From the NCBI GenBank assembly GCA_040752275.1, contig JBFMFH010000113.1:1-53845 (forward strand): 53,845 nucleotides of DNA, given 5' to 3'. Positions 15,843 to 25,570 of this stretch are shown one piece after another. The DNA comes from JBFMFH01 sp040752275 (GTDB taxonomy: Bacteria > Acidobacteriota > Vicinamibacteria > Vicinamibacterales > JAKQTR01). Positions within the stretch are counted from its first letter, which is position 1; every line of letters starts with the position of its first letter. Under the pieces are notes generated by a model. It searched no databases and was not told where the DNA came from. It saw only the letters and a program-made list of their open reading frames with translations. The position numbers and the translations under genes were made by a program.

Positions 15843-18317
15843 ATGACCCGGATCAGCCGACTCCCGCGAGCTCGGCGTCTCCATCTCGCGTGCGTTCCCG
15901 TGAGTGCGTCGCTCGCCCTCGCGCTGTCCTGGCCCTCGCCGGCGGTTGCCCGAGATGGTCAGGCTCCCGGTGTGATTGCCCGCCCGGAGCTCGGCTTCAC
16001 GCTGAGCGTTCCTGCGGGCTGGACCATCTACGATGCGCCCGACACGGCGGCGGCCCTCTATCTCACCTCGAACCCGAATGTAGTGACTGCCATCGCGGTC
16101 AGACACGAATCGGCGCCGGTGGAAGTGACCGAGATGCTGTCACGCGTGCTGTCCGACCTCTTTGGCGACAAGAACCGCCGGGTGATTGCCCACCAGTTCG
16201 ACGTCGTGCAACACCGGGATGCCCTCGTCGTGGACTTCGAGGAGGGCCCGACGACCACGCGGCTGACCGTCGTGCCGCGCCAGGCCGGGCGGTCGCACGA
16301 TTTCTTCCTGATCATGTCGATGGCCCCGCGCTCGTCCTTCACCGCCTCTCTGGATGTGCTGAGCCGAGTGGCGGGCGGGTTTCGGTTGACCGAGGCAGGG
16401 CCGGTGACGCCGACAACCCCCGCGGGACGTCAGGCGACGACCCAGGCATCGGGTGCCGCACTCGTGCCGGCCGAGAAAGTGGCCGACGCGCCCGCCGGGC
16501 GCCCTGCCCCCGTTCGAGCTAACGCGGCCGCACCGGCCGCCGGCGTGCCTTCCGGGGGTCGCGATCTCATCGAAAGAGCGCTGGCGCCATCGTCGCTGGC
16601 CGACGCCGAAGCGGCCATGGTGACCACCCGGGCCAACAACCGCGCGGACGGCCTGAAGGCCTACGAGCGGGCCCTGGTCTTCCTGCAGCAGGGGGCTACG
16701 GCCGAGGCATCCAACGAGTTCAGGAACGCCGAGAAGAAGGACGACAAGAACGTGGCGTTCGTCTACGCGGCGGCGTACGGCTACCTCAAGACCCACAAGC
16801 CAGACGATGCGCTGAGGCGGTACGAGAAGTTCTACAAGAACAACCCGGCCGATTTGCGCGCCCTCGTCGGGATGGCCGCGGCCTACGAAGAGCGCCAGAA
16901 CTACCGCGAGGCAGTGAGAGTCTGGCAGCGCTATCTCAAGACCGTGTCGAGCGCGTCCGAGCGTGAGGAAGCCCGGCGTCTGCTGGCTGCGGCCCAGGAC
17001 TCGTTCGTCAGATGGTACGAGATTGCCGAGAACCCCGCAGGGGGCGCGGACAATCTGCTGTCGCCCAAGGAAGAACTCGAGTGGGGCCTGAGCATTGCGA
17101 GGGAGTTCGCCTCGAGCGGCGTGCCCGTCCTGGAGGACGAAGAGGTCGTGGGGTACGTCCAGCAGCTGTCCCAGGTGCTCGTGGCGAACTCGAAGAACTT
17201 CCCGTCGAACTACCGGCTGTTCGTCCTCGATACCTCCGATGTCAACGCCTTCACCATTCCCGGGTTCGTCTTCGTGAACCGGGGACTGCTCGCGGCCGTC
17301 GACACCGAGGCCGAGCTCGCGGGCGTCCTCGCGCATGAGATCGGCCACTCGGTGGCCCATCACTTCGGGAAGAAGCGGACGCGCGAGTACCAGGATCAGA
17401 AGCAACTCGAGTCGCTGAAGAGCTCGAACAACCGGCTCGCCAGATTCTTCGCGAAGCTCATGGAATCGGGGAACCCGATGGGCCAGATGTCGTTCAGCCG
17501 CGATGCCGAGTACCAGGCGGATCGCCTGGCGGTCCACATCTGCTACGACGCGGGCATCGATCCCCTGGGCTTCTCGTCGTTCTTCCAGAAGCTCGAGTCT
17601 CTCGACCCATCCACGCGCAAGTCCTGGGACCTGATGAGCCGGACGCACCCCTTCTCGATCGATCGGCTCCACACGATCCAGGATTACGTGACGCTGCTGC
17701 CCTCGAAGGAGACGCGGGGCACGTCTCCTGGCTTCCAGAAGATGAAGCTCAGGCTCGGCGGCTTGCCGCCGCCTCCCGATGCGACGGGCCAGTTGGTCGT
17801 CCCCGGTGACGAGCCACCGTCGGCCCCGCCCGCCGGCGGGGCGACGACGGGGGCCACGCAGCCCTTCACCCTGAACAACGCGCCGTTCGCCGGCGAGATT
17901 CCCGCCGGCTGGGGTGCCCGCAAGACGGAGGCGGGCACGACGATCTTCGAAGGTCCGCAGGGGACCGAGTCGTACGAGGTGAGCATCGAGCTTGGCCTCG
18001 AGCCGAAGCGCGCCAACGCGTCGATCGACACCGTCGGCCGCGCCGTCGTCGAGGTCCTCTCCGGCCGGAGCGGCTTCGAGGTCGAGGGGCCCCTGAGCGA
18101 CACGGCCGGCGATGGCACGCCGGTGAGAATCGTCAAGGCGACATACAGCGTCAGAACGAATTCCGGCCGGGTCGTGCCGATGCGCCACGTGACGATCGTG
18201 CTCGACTATCCTGGTTTCTACGTGCTGTGGAGCTACTTTACGCCAGACTCGATCTTCCAGAAGTACTCGGACGCGTTCACGATGATCATGGAGCGCTTCC
18301 GGTACACGGGCGGCTGA
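15843..18317 (+). CDS. M48 family zinc metalloprotease with TPR and flanking PsbP-like domains
   Basis: An 824-residue protein preceded by GAAGGAG. A signal peptide spans about residues 1-37. Residues 40-185 form a PsbP-like or lipoprotein-type domain (FTLSVPAGWTIYDAP). An Ala/Pro-rich linker leads to TPR repeats (about 260-380). The peptidase domain (390-610) has the zinc motif H498-E499-I-G-H502 and a third ligand E556 in SRDAEYQADR, as in BepA/LoiP-like proteases. Residues 675-824 repeat the PsbP-like fold (FAGEIPAGWGARKTEAG). In BepA the TPR lies after the protease; here it is before it. A role in outer-membrane protein quality control is plausible but unproven. The active site is complete. 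Confidence 0.87.
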   Translation: MTRISRLPRARRLHLACVPVSASLALALSWPSPAVARDGQAPGVIARPELGFTLSVPAGWTIYDAPDTAAALYLTSNPNVVTAIAVRHESAPVEVTEMLSRVLSDLFGDKNRRVIAHQFDVVQHRDALVVDFEEGPTTTRLTVVPRQAGRSHDFFLIMSMAPRSSFTASLDVLSRVAGGFRLTEAGPVTPTTPAGRQATTQASGAALVPAEKVADAPAGRPAPVRANAAAPAAGVPSGGRDLIERALAPSSLADAEAAMVTTRANNRADGLKAYERALVFLQQGATAEASNEFRNAEKKDDKNVAFVYAAAYGYLKTHKPDDALRRYEKFYKNNPADLRALVGMAAAYEERQNYREAVRVWQRYLKTVSSASEREEARRLLAAAQDSFVRWYEIAENPAGGADNLLSPKEELEWGLSIAREFASSGVPVLEDEEVVGYVQQLSQVLVANSKNFPSNYRLFVLDTSDVNAFTIPGFVFVNRGLLAAVDTEAELAGVLAHEIGHSVAHHFGKKRTREYQDQKQLESLKSSNNRLARFFAKLMESGNPMGQMSFSRDAEYQADRLAVHICYDAGIDPLGFSSFFQKLESLDPSTRKSWDLMSRTHPFSIDRLHTIQDYVTLLPSKETRGTSPGFQKMKLRLGGLPPPPDATGQLVVPGDEPPSAPPAGGATTGATQPFTLNNAPFAGEIPAGWGARKTEAGTTIFEGPQGTESYEVSIELGLEPKRANASIDTVGRAVVEVLSGRSGFEVEGPLSDTAGDGTPVRIVKATYSVRTNSGRVVPMRHVTIVLDYPGFYVLWSYFTPDSIFQKYSDAFTMIMERFRYTGG

Positions 18318-18397
18318 GCCAGGCCCGGCGGACGCCCGCGCCGGCCGGAAGGCCGGGGCCGTGTCCCCGATTCGGCCCCTCACACTCAAGGAGTGCC

Positions 18398-20536
18398 ATG
18401 ACGACCAGGCTCTTGTGCGCGATTGCCATCATGTCTGTCACCGTGTCGGCCCAGCAGGGGCCCTACAAGTACCCCGGCGCCAAGAAGGTCGGACAGATCG
18501 ATGATCTCCACGGCACCAGGGTTGCCGACCCGTATCGGTGGCTCGAGGATTCGGATGCGCCGGACACCCGGGCGTGGATCGACGCCGAAAACGCGCTGAC
18601 CAGCAGCTATCTCGCGCAAATTCCGGAGCGCGAGCGGATCAACAAGCGGCTGACGGCGCTCTGGAACTACGAGCGCTACGGCACGCCGTCGAGGCACGGC
18701 GACTGGTACATCTTCAGCAAGAACGACGGCCTGCAGAATCAGTCAGTCGTCTACAAGACGAAGGACCTGGGCGCGCCCGGCGAGGTCCTGATCGACCCCA
18801 ACACGCTGTCGGAGGACGGGACGGTGGCTCTCGGGGGCGCATCGTTCTCCGAGGACGGCAAGTACCTGGCGTACGCGATCGCCGTCAGCGGCTCCGACTG
18901 GCAGGAGTGGCGCGTGCGCGAGGTGGCCACGGCCAGGGACCTGCCGGACGTGATCAGGTGGTCGAAGTTCAGCGACGCCACCTGGCTGAAGGACGGCTCG
19001 GGCTTCTACTACAACCGCTACGACGCCCCGAAGGACGCGAACCTCCTCCAGGCGGTCAACAAGAACCAGAAGGTGTACTTCCATGCCGTCAAGACGCCGC
19101 AGGAAGAGGACGTGCTGGTGTACGAGCGGCCGGACAAGCCTGACTGGGGATTCGGCGCGGAGGTCACCGACGATGGCCGGTACCTGCTGATGTACCAGAC
19201 GGAGGGAACCGACAACCGGAACCGGATCTTCGTGCGCGACCTGCAGGACCCGAAGGGCAGCATCGAGCCCTGGCTCGACGCCTTCGACGCGGCGTACAGC
19301 GTGGTCGGCAACGACGGCGAGACGTTCTACGTCCGGACCAACCAGGGCGCGCCGCGCTACCGCCTCGTGGCGATTCAGCTGAAGAGCCCCGAGCCGGCCG
19401 CCTGGAAGACCGTCATCGCCGAGTCCTCGAGCCGGGACGTGCTCGACGGCGTGTCGATGGTGAATGACCAGTTCGTGGCAAGGTGGATGACCGACGCCCA
19501 CACCGTGGTCCGTCTCTACGGGCGCGACGGGGTGTTCCTCACCGACGTGCCGCTTCCGACACTGGGTACGGTCGGCGGGTTCAGCGGCAAGCGATCCCAC
19601 AAGGAGGCGTTCTACTCCTTCACGTCGTTCACCTATCCGGCGACGATCTACCGCTACGACTTCACCAAAGGCGAGAGCAGCGTCTTCAAGAGGCCGACGG
19701 TCGACTTCGACGCATCGCAGTACACGACCGAGCAGGTCTTCTACCCGTCGAAGGATGGGACGAAGATCCCCATGTTCCTCACATACCGGAAGGGCCTCGA
19801 GCGCAGCGGCCAGAACCCGACGTATCTCTACGGCTACGGCGGCTTCGACATCGCCATCACACCGGGCTTCGCGCCAGCCAACGCCACATGGCTCGAGATG
19901 GGTGGCATCTACGCGGTGGCCAACCTTCGCGGCGGGGGGGAGTACGGCCAGGAGTGGTACGATGCCGGGCGCCTGAAGAACAAGCAGAACGTCTTCGACG
20001 ACTTCATCGCGGCGGCCGAGTTCCTGATCCGGGAGCAGTACACGTCGGCGCCCAGGCTCGCCATCGCCGGCGCGAGCAACGGCGGTCTGCTCGTGGGCGC
20101 GTGCCTGACGCAGCGGCCGGATCTCTTCGGAGCCGCGCTACCCGCTGTCGGCGTCATGGACATGCTCCGCTACCACAAGTTCACGATCGGCTGGGCCTGG
20201 AAGTCGGACTACGGCGATCCGGACACCAAGGAAGGATTCGACATCAACATCAGGTACTCGCCCCTGCACAACATCAAGCCGGGAACGGCATACCCCGCGA
20301 CACTCGCGACCACGGCGGATCACGACGATCGCGTCGTGCCCGCCCACAGTTTCAAGTTCATGGCGACGCTGCAAGCGGCGCAGGCAGGGCCGGATCCGGT
20401 GTTGATCAGGATCGAAACGAAGGCCGGACATGGGGCGGGCAAGCCAACCACCAAACAGATTGAGGAGCGCACGGACGTCTTCGGGTTCCTGGTGCGCGAG
20501 CTGAAGATGACGCTGCCCGCCTCGTTCGGCGGATGA
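18398..20536 (+). CDS. Prolyl oligopeptidase, S9A family, secreted
   Basis: A 712-residue enzyme that cleaves short peptides after proline. The ATG at 18398 follows AAGGAGTGCC and gives a signal peptide (residues 1-19, ending VSAQ), so export is likely. The N-terminal segment YPGAKKVGQIDDLHGTRVADPYRWLED is the family's start, residues 70-400 form the seven-blade propeller, and the hydrolase domain follows. The catalytic triad is visible: S560 in GASNGGLLVG, an Asp in TADHDDRVVP (641-644) and H678 in KAGHGAG. The length matches the roughly 700-residue family norm. An 80-bp spacer with a GC hairpin (18341-18356) separates it from the M48 gene. Confidence 0.93.
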   Translation: MTTRLLCAIAIMSVTVSAQQGPYKYPGAKKVGQIDDLHGTRVADPYRWLEDSDAPDTRAWIDAENALTSSYLAQIPERERINKRLTALWNYERYGTPSRHGDWYIFSKNDGLQNQSVVYKTKDLGAPGEVLIDPNTLSEDGTVALGGASFSEDGKYLAYAIAVSGSDWQEWRVREVATARDLPDVIRWSKFSDATWLKDGSGFYYNRYDAPKDANLLQAVNKNQKVYFHAVKTPQEEDVLVYERPDKPDWGFGAEVTDDGRYLLMYQTEGTDNRNRIFVRDLQDPKGSIEPWLDAFDAAYSVVGNDGETFYVRTNQGAPRYRLVAIQLKSPEPAAWKTVIAESSSRDVLDGVSMVNDQFVARWMTDAHTVVRLYGRDGVFLTDVPLPTLGTVGGFSGKRSHKEAFYSFTSFTYPATIYRYDFTKGESSVFKRPTVDFDASQYTTEQVFYPSKDGTKIPMFLTYRKGLERSGQNPTYLYGYGGFDIAITPGFAPANATWLEMGGIYAVANLRGGGEYGQEWYDAGRLKNKQNVFDDFIAAAEFLIREQYTSAPRLAIAGASNGGLLVGACLTQRPDLFGAALPAVGVMDMLRYHKFTIGWAWKSDYGDPDTKEGFDINIRYSPLHNIKPGTAYPATLATTADHDDRVVPAHSFKFMATLQAAQAGPDPVLIRIETKAGHGAGKPTTKQIEERTDVFGFLVRELKMTLPASFGG

Positions 20537-20608
20537 GGGGCCGGCCCCGGTCGTCGGCCGCCCCTGGGCTGGACCTGCTCCGGTCGTCGGCCGGGGAAGC
20601 CCCGGGGT
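20537..20608. terminator. Convergent spacer with GC hairpins
   Basis: This 72-bp spacer between converging genes holds two copies of CCGGTCGTCGGCC (starting at 20547 and 20580). Each is flanked by G- and C-runs that can pair locally. It probably ends transcription from both sides, but there is no U-tract. Confidence 0.4.
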
Positions 20609-21145
20609 CTACTGCCTGGCGAGCTGGCCCCGCATCACGCCTGTCTGGCTGAGCGCCGAATAGAAGGCGATGTAGAACCCGGCCGGGTTCGCGATCATCC
20701 CGTCACCGACCGCCTTCTGAACCTGGATACCCGTCAGCGTGATGAACACGCCGCCCGTCGGTGTCACCAGCGGCGCCGCCTGGGAAAGACCCAGACTGGC
20801 CACGATCGGGCCGAGCTGGCCGGCCCCGCCCTGGTGGATCAGCCCGGCGACGAGGACGCTGCCCGAGTCGAGCGGCGCTGGCAGAATCCCTGACCGGACG
20901 AGACCCTGGACCCGGATGGTCACGCTTGCCGTGTAGGCCGCGCCGGATGGCGACAGCGTCATCTGGATCTGCCCCGCGGCGGCGCTCTCCAGCACGTGAG
21001 CCGGCGGGATGTTCTGGCCCGCCGTCATCTGCGACACGAATGTCACGGTGCCGGCCGTCGGACCGGCGGGCGCGAGATCTTCATCGCAGCCGGCTGTCAT
21101 GACGCCCAGCCCGAGCACCAGAACGAGAACCACAAACCGCTTCAT
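20609..21145 (-). CDS. CHRD-domain lipoprotein
   Basis: A 178-residue protein starting at 21145 behind GGAGG. A lipoprotein signal peptide ends in MTAGC, with the cysteine at residue 20, so the mature protein is probably lipid-anchored. The remainder matches a CHRD-type beta-domain: MTAGQNIPPAHVLESAAAGQ is a variant of the usual TGxxExPP...A.G opening, followed by alternating beta segments ending VMRGQLARQ. CHRD domains occur in chordin and in many bacterial secreted proteins of unknown function. No partner gene is evident. Confidence 0.75.
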   Translation of the reverse strand: MKRFVVLVLVLGLGVMTAGCDEDLAPAGPTAGTVTFVSQMTAGQNIPPAHVLESAAAGQIQMTLSPSGAAYTASVTIRVQGLVRSGILPAPLDSGSVLVAGLIHQGGAGQLGPIVASLGLSQAAPLVTPTGGVFITLTGIQVQKAVGDGMIANPAGFYIAFYSALSQTGVMRGQLARQ

Positions 21146-21187
21146 GCGGGGACCTCCGTGAAAGGTTGCCGGAAGGCGCATCATACC

Positions 21188-22357
21188 TCACCTCTTCCGA
21201 ATCTGATACTTCTGCAAGGCAGCGATCTGGGCGATTGCCGCGCGCGCCCGGGCGGCGGTGTCGGACTCGGGATCCAGGTCGAGTACGTCGAGGAAGTGCT
21301 GGTAGGCAGGCGCGACCTGTCCCAGTTGTTCGAACTGCACGAGGCCGGCCCCGAGGTGCGCGGCCGCCGCACTGGAGCCCGACGGGTAGTCGCGCAGATG
21401 CCTCCGGAAGACCACCAGGGCCGCCTCCGGATGGCGATTCGCCGCCAGCCAGGTCCCGAGCGCCAGCGATGCGTCCGGGGTGAGGACTCGCCGCGTCCGC
21501 TCGGCCGGCAGGGCGAAATACGCCGGCGCGGCTGTCTCGAAGTCCCCGGCTTCCACGGCGTCCGAGAGCGATGCCTCCTTGGCTCTGGCCGCACGGAACT
21601 CGGCCGGGCGTCCCGCGACCTCGCGCCGGTTCAGCACCCACGCGATGCCCAGCCCCGCGACGAACCCGCCGATGTGCGCCCCGTGTGCGACGCCTCCGCT
21701 CCCGCCCGACGAAAGAACGAACGGCAGCACGTTGTCGATCACCAGGTAGATGCCGAGCACGATGCGGGCGGGCACCGTGACGACGTTCATGAAGATAGGA
21801 AACAGGAACACGAACATTCGGACGACGTTGCGCGGGAACCAGAGGAAGTAGAACCCGAGCACGCCGGAGATGGCTCCCGACGCGCCGACCAGCGGCGTCA
21901 GGGACCCCGGGGCGAACAGGGCGAAGAAGAGCGTGGCCACGACGCCCGTCACCACGTACCAGAGCAGGAAGCCGAGGCGGCCGAGGCGGTATTCGACGTT
22001 GTCCCCGTAGATCCAGAGAAACAGCATGTTCCCGACGAGGTGCAGCAGTCCTCCGTGCAGGAACAGCGAGAAGAGCAGATCGGCCAGTTGCGGCGCGCCC
22101 GGCTTGTACCCGTGCTCGAAGACGTACAGGTCGTAGGCCGTCATGTTGGCCACGACCGCCCTGAGCGGGACGTTCGGCGGCAGCGTGTCGCGGACGGCAT
22201 AGATGTAGGCCGCAAAGGCCGGGTCGCTGGTGTCCGGACGCTCGAAGCCGAGCGGGAGCGTGACCAGCACGAAGACCGCCACGTTGATCGCGATGAGCAG
22301 GTAGGTGACGATCGGCACACCGCGAGGATTCGGCGCGTCGCTCAGCGGCAGGATCAT
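21188..22357 (-). CDS. Rhomboid intramembrane serine protease with C-terminal TPR-like tail
   Basis: A 389-residue membrane protein. The rhomboid core occupies residues 15-240, with the conserved HGGLLHLVGNMLFLWIYGDNVE (101-122), the catalytic serine S160 in GASGAISG and the catalytic histidine H228 in GVAHGAHIGGF. This architecture cleaves transmembrane segments within the bilayer. The last 150 residues are soluble and helical and resemble TPR repeats, possibly a docking region. Its start lies 22 bp beyond the stop of glmS on the same strand, so glmS and this gene may be co-transcribed. Confidence 0.9.
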   Translation of the reverse strand: MILPLSDAPNPRGVPIVTYLLIAINVAVFVLVTLPLGFERPDTSDPAFAAYIYAVRDTLPPNVPLRAVVANMTAYDLYVFEHGYKPGAPQLADLLFSLFLHGGLLHLVGNMLFLWIYGDNVEYRLGRLGFLLWYVVTGVVATLFFALFAPGSLTPLVGASGAISGVLGFYFLWFPRNVVRMFVFLFPIFMNVVTVPARIVLGIYLVIDNVLPFVLSSGGSGGVAHGAHIGGFVAGLGIAWVLNRREVAGRPAEFRAARAKEASLSDAVEAGDFETAAPAYFALPAERTRRVLTPDASLALGTWLAANRHPEAALVVFRRHLRDYPSGSSAAAAHLGAGLVQFEQLGQVAPAYQHFLDVLDLDPESDTAARARAAIAQIAALQKYQIRKR

Positions 22358-22379
22358 GGGCTCGTCCCTTCAGGTGCGG

Positions 22380-24170
22380 TCAGTCGACCGTCAGCGTCTT
22401 GCTGAGATTCCGCGGGAAATCGGGATCGAACCCGCGCGCCACGCTCATCCGGTACGACAGGAGCTGCAAGGGAACAGTCGCGGCGATGGGATTGAGCAGT
22501 GCCCCCGCCTCCGGAAGGGTGATCACGTCGTGCGCGTTCCCTCCCAGCCTCCGGTGCGGCTCGGCCACGGCGATGGCCCGGCCACCGCGGGTCGTGACCT
22601 CGTTGATGGCACTGACGAGCAGGCCCACGTCCTCCGGCCCCACGACGAAGATGACCGGGTAGCCCTCGTCGACGGCGCTCAGCGGGCCGTGCTTGAATTC
22701 CGTGCTGAGCATGCCTTCGCAGTGTGCGTAGGTGACTTCCTTGAGTTTCAGGGCCCCCTCGAGCGCGACCCCGTAGGTGAGTCCGTAGCCGAGGATGTAG
22801 AGGTCGGCCCGTTCCCGCACGAGCGGGAGCATGCGTGCCACCTGGGAATCGGTATCGGCAATGGTCCGGGCGAGGAGATCCGGGAGGCCGCGGAGCGGCG
22901 TCGTGTCATGGCCGCCAAGGCGCAGGGCGAGGTGCAGAAACGCCATGACCTGGTTCAGAAAGGTCTTCGTGGCCGGGACGCTGATCTCGTACCCGCAGGC
23001 GAGGGGCAGGTACGCGCGGCTCCGGTGAGCGAGCGTGGATCCGAGCACGTTGACCAGTCCGAGCGCCTGCGCTCCGGCCCGCTCGGCCGCCTCCAGGGCA
23101 TTGAGCACATCCTTGGTTTCACCGCTCTGGCTCACGAACACCGCGGCATCCTGCGGGCCCAGCGCCGGGGCGTACTGGGCGACGAACTGCGGCGCCAGGA
23201 TGGGAATGGCGGCGCGGCCAGCCAGACGGGCCGCGTACACCGCTCCGATCTGGCACGCGTGGTGGCTGGTGCCGCACCCGACGAAGTACAGATGGCGGGC
23301 CTCGCGCATGACCGACACGAGCTTCTCGACGTGCGGTGACGCGTCGAGGAGGTGGACGAGCTCGCCCGCGACTCTGGGCTGCTCGTGGATCTCCTTCAGC
23401 ATGAAGTGCGGGTACCCGCCCTTCACCGCCGCGTCCATCCCCTCGGTGAAGACCTCGACGCACCGATCCAGACGCGATCCGTCGGACACCCGCCACAGCG
23501 TGGCGCCGGACGGCGTCAGACAGACGGCCTCGCCGTCGTTCATCCGGAGGATGCGGTTCGTCAGCGGCAGGATGGACGGCAGGTCGGACGAGCAACAGGT
23601 GAAGCCGTCGCCGAGGCCGACCACCAATCCGGATCCCTTCTTGAAGGCGTAGAGGTGATCGTCGTGCACCGAAGCGATGACGAAGGCATAGTCGCCCTCG
23701 AGGACGTCGTAGGCGCGCCGGATGGCGTCGAGCAGCGGCAGCCCCTGATTGACGTACCGCTCGACGGCATGCACGCAGGATTCGCCGTCGTTGGTGGAGC
23801 GCACAATCAGGCCCTCGGCCATGAACGCCTCGCGCAGTTCCACGTTGTTGACGACGTTGCCGTTGTGGGCGCCGACCAAATCGCCATCGCTGTCGAGATG
23901 CGGCTGGGCGTTCACCCGAGAAGGGGCGCCGAAGGTGGCCCATCGGAGCTGCACGATGCCCCGGCGGCCGCGCATGCCGGTGAAGCCGAGGCGGGGCGCC
24001 ACCTCATCGACCTTGCCCACATCCTTGCGGAGGTCGATGCGGCCATCGCCGTCGACAATCGCCATCCCGACCGAGTCGTAGCCCCGGTACGAGAGGCGTC
24101 TGGCCGCGCCGAGCAGCGTCTCGCCGAGCGGCTGGTCTTCCCTGGTGACGATCCCGAAAATCCCGCACAT
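22380..24170 (-). CDS. glmS: Glutamine--fructose-6-phosphate aminotransferase (isomerizing)
   Basis: A 596-residue enzyme making glucosamine-6-phosphate from fructose-6-phosphate and glutamine, the entry step to peptidoglycan and lipopolysaccharide aminosugars. The protein begins MCGIFGI with the amidotransferase nucleophile Cys2. RWATFG and AHNGNVVNN are glutaminase motifs (usually RWATHG, so the His is Phe here). Two SIS sugar-isomerase domains follow (about 275-410 and 445-590), with GCGTSHHACQ and SQSGETKD in the first, and the C-terminus RNLSKTLTVD close to the family's usual RNLAKSVTVE. No glmS ribozyme was recognised upstream, where only a heptamer array lies. Confidence 0.93.
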   Translation of the reverse strand: MCGIFGIVTREDQPLGETLLGAARRLSYRGYDSVGMAIVDGDGRIDLRKDVGKVDEVAPRLGFTGMRGRRGIVQLRWATFGAPSRVNAQPHLDSDGDLVGAHNGNVVNNVELREAFMAEGLIVRSTNDGESCVHAVERYVNQGLPLLDAIRRAYDVLEGDYAFVIASVHDDHLYAFKKGSGLVVGLGDGFTCCSSDLPSILPLTNRILRMNDGEAVCLTPSGATLWRVSDGSRLDRCVEVFTEGMDAAVKGGYPHFMLKEIHEQPRVAGELVHLLDASPHVEKLVSVMREARHLYFVGCGTSHHACQIGAVYAARLAGRAAIPILAPQFVAQYAPALGPQDAAVFVSQSGETKDVLNALEAAERAGAQALGLVNVLGSTLAHRSRAYLPLACGYEISVPATKTFLNQVMAFLHLALRLGGHDTTPLRGLPDLLARTIADTDSQVARMLPLVRERADLYILGYGLTYGVALEGALKLKEVTYAHCEGMLSTEFKHGPLSAVDEGYPVIFVVGPEDVGLLVSAINEVTTRGGRAIAVAEPHRRLGGNAHDVITLPEAGALLNPIAATVPLQLLSYRMSVARGFDPDFPRNLSKTLTVD

Positions 24171-24180
24171 GGGTGATGTT

Positions 24181-24201
24181 CCCGAATCCCGAATCCCGAA
24201 T
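24181..24201. repeat. Heptanucleotide tandem repeat, CCCGAAT, 3 units
   Basis: Three exact CCCGAAT units lie 10 bp upstream of the glmS start codon, followed by a partial unit. The same unit recurs at 31175 and 34280. It occupies the place of the glmS ribosome binding site or leader, so it may affect glmS expression. Confidence 0.9.
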
Positions 24202-24221
24202 CCCGTCAGCGTCAGTTCCCG

Positions 24222-24545
24222 TCAGACCATGTGCTTCTTGATCTGCCGGTTCACGCCGTGGATCTGGCGGCGCAGTGCCTTCAGCTTCGCATGGTCGGCC
24301 GCCTCGATGGCCGCATCCAGCTCCGTCTTCAGGGCGCGGATCTTCGCCTTCAAGGCCGACTTGTCGATGCCCACGACGTCGTGATGCTCGTGCACCGGGA
24401 TGTCGAGCGCCTTGCAGATCGCCACCAGCAGGTGCTCCTTGTTGAGCTGGGTATAGCCCTGCACGGCCTCGTGCTGGATATTCTTGGCGATGTCGCGCAA
24501 CTGGCCGACGTTCTTCTCTCTCAGTTCGTGAAACGTGTAGCCCAT
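24222..24545 (-). CDS. Small Rho_N/SAP-like domain protein
   Basis: A 107-residue protein starting at 24545 with GCAGGAGAG upstream. The first half, HELREKNVGQLRDIAKNI and LNKEHLLVAICKALDI, resembles the Rho termination factor N-terminal (SAP-like) helix-extended-helix, which binds nucleic acid. The second half is a charged helix, probably coiled coil (about residues 63-100), with a basic end, RRQIHGVNRQIKKHMV. A small nucleic-acid-binding protein is likely, with no known role. The longer upstream extension is rejected because it lacks a ribosome site and is arginine-rich noise. Confidence 0.7.
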   Translation of the reverse strand: MGYTFHELREKNVGQLRDIAKNIQHEAVQGYTQLNKEHLLVAICKALDIPVHEHHDVVGIDKSALKAKIRALKTELDAAIEAADHAKLKALRRQIHGVNRQIKKHMV

Positions 24546-24648
24546 CAATCGCTCTCCTGCGATGATTCTACCCCGGCGCTCGCGTGGGTCGAACGGGCCG
24601 GCGTCACCTTCGCCTGCCCGCTCGCGCAAGCCGGCAAGTACGGAGACG

Positions 24649-24662
24649 GGGTCTTCAGACCC
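24649..24662 (-). terminator. Short hairpin after the PPK2 gene
   Basis: GGGTC and GACCC flank the loop TTCA, 9 bp beyond the PPK2 stop codon. No clear U-tract follows, so this is only a possible terminator. Confidence 0.35.
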
Positions 24663-24670
24663 GGGGGCGA

Positions 24671-25570
24671 TTACGCCTGCTCCCGCGTCAGCGCCGCCCG
24701 CGATGCGGCAAGCGCCTCCTTCTGTTCGTCGCTCACGACCGGGAACGTCAGATTGAGCCGGTCCAACGTCTGGGCGATCGCGCCGGCGACGACGAGACGG
24801 GCGAACCACTTGTGATCGGCCGGCACGACGTACCACGGGGCATGCTCGGCCGCCGTGCGGCGGATCGTGTCTTCATAGGCCTCCATGTACGCATCCCAGT
24901 GTGCCCGCTCCTCGACGTCCGCGGACGAGAACTTCCAGTTCTTCTCGGGACGTTCCAGGCGCTCGAGAAACCTGGCCTTCTGCTCCGCCTTCGAGACGTG
25001 CAGGAAGAACTTCACGATGGCGTAGCCCTGGCGGGCCAGGTAGCGCTCGAAGCCCGCGATGTCCTCGCACCGCTCCCTCCAGATCCGCTTCGTCACCACC
25101 CGCGGCGGCAGCCGCTGGGCGGCGAGGAACTGGGGGTGGACACGGACGACGAGGACCTCCTCGTAGTACGAGCGGTTGAAGATGCCGATGCGTCCCCGCT
25201 CGGGGAGCCGGCAGATGGTCCGCCACATGAAGTCGTGGTCCAGCTCCTCGGCCGAAGGTGCTTTGAAGGAGAATACCTGGCAACCCTGGGGGTTGACGCC
25301 CGACATCACGTGCTTGATGGCCCCGTCCTTGCCGGCGGCGTCCATGGCCTGGAAGACGAGCAGGACACTCCACCGGTTGTGTGCGTAGAGCTTCTCCTGG
25401 GTTTGGGCGAGATGCTCGATGCCCTGCTGCAGGAAGGCCTCGGCCTCGCTCTTCTTCAAGCCGCCGGTCTCGTCCGGGTCGATCCGCTTCAGGCGGAACC
25501 TGCGGCCGTCGACGACCCGGTGCGCCGCGACCAGACGCTCGAGCTGTTTCCTGACGCTTCGGTGGGCCAC
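24671..25570 (-). CDS. ppk2: Polyphosphate kinase 2 family protein
   Basis: A 299-residue protein from a GTG at 25570, chosen because GGGAGG lies close upstream. PPK2 enzymes transfer phosphate between polyphosphate and nucleoside mono- or diphosphates. The Walker A motif MDAAGKDG is at 76-83 and Walker B is in GIFNRSYYEEVLVVRVHP (about 129-146). The lid and substrate region RPEKNWKFSSADVEER is also typical. The length is in the usual range for single-domain PPK2. The sub-class, AMP- or ADP-phosphorylating, is not obvious. It faces away from the divergent DUF4230 gene 130 bp away. Confidence 0.9.
   Translation of the reverse strand: MAHRSVRKQLERLVAAHRVVDGRRFRLKRIDPDETGGLKKSEAEAFLQQGIEHLAQTQEKLYAHNRWSVLLVFQAMDAAGKDGAIKHVMSGVNPQGCQVFSFKAPSAEELDHDFMWRTICRLPERGRIGIFNRSYYEEVLVVRVHPQFLAAQRLPPRVVTKRIWRERCEDIAGFERYLARQGYAIVKFFLHVSKAEQKARFLERLERPEKNWKFSSADVEERAHWDAYMEAYEDTIRRTAAEHAPWYVVPADHKWFARLVVAGAIAQTLDRLNLTFPVVSDEQKEALAASRAALTREQA

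Noticed and set aside
22300..24250. glmS ribozyme or other riboswitch upstream of glmS
   Set aside because: Only 50 bp separate glmS from the next gene and a heptamer array fills part of it. No ribozyme-like core is visible.
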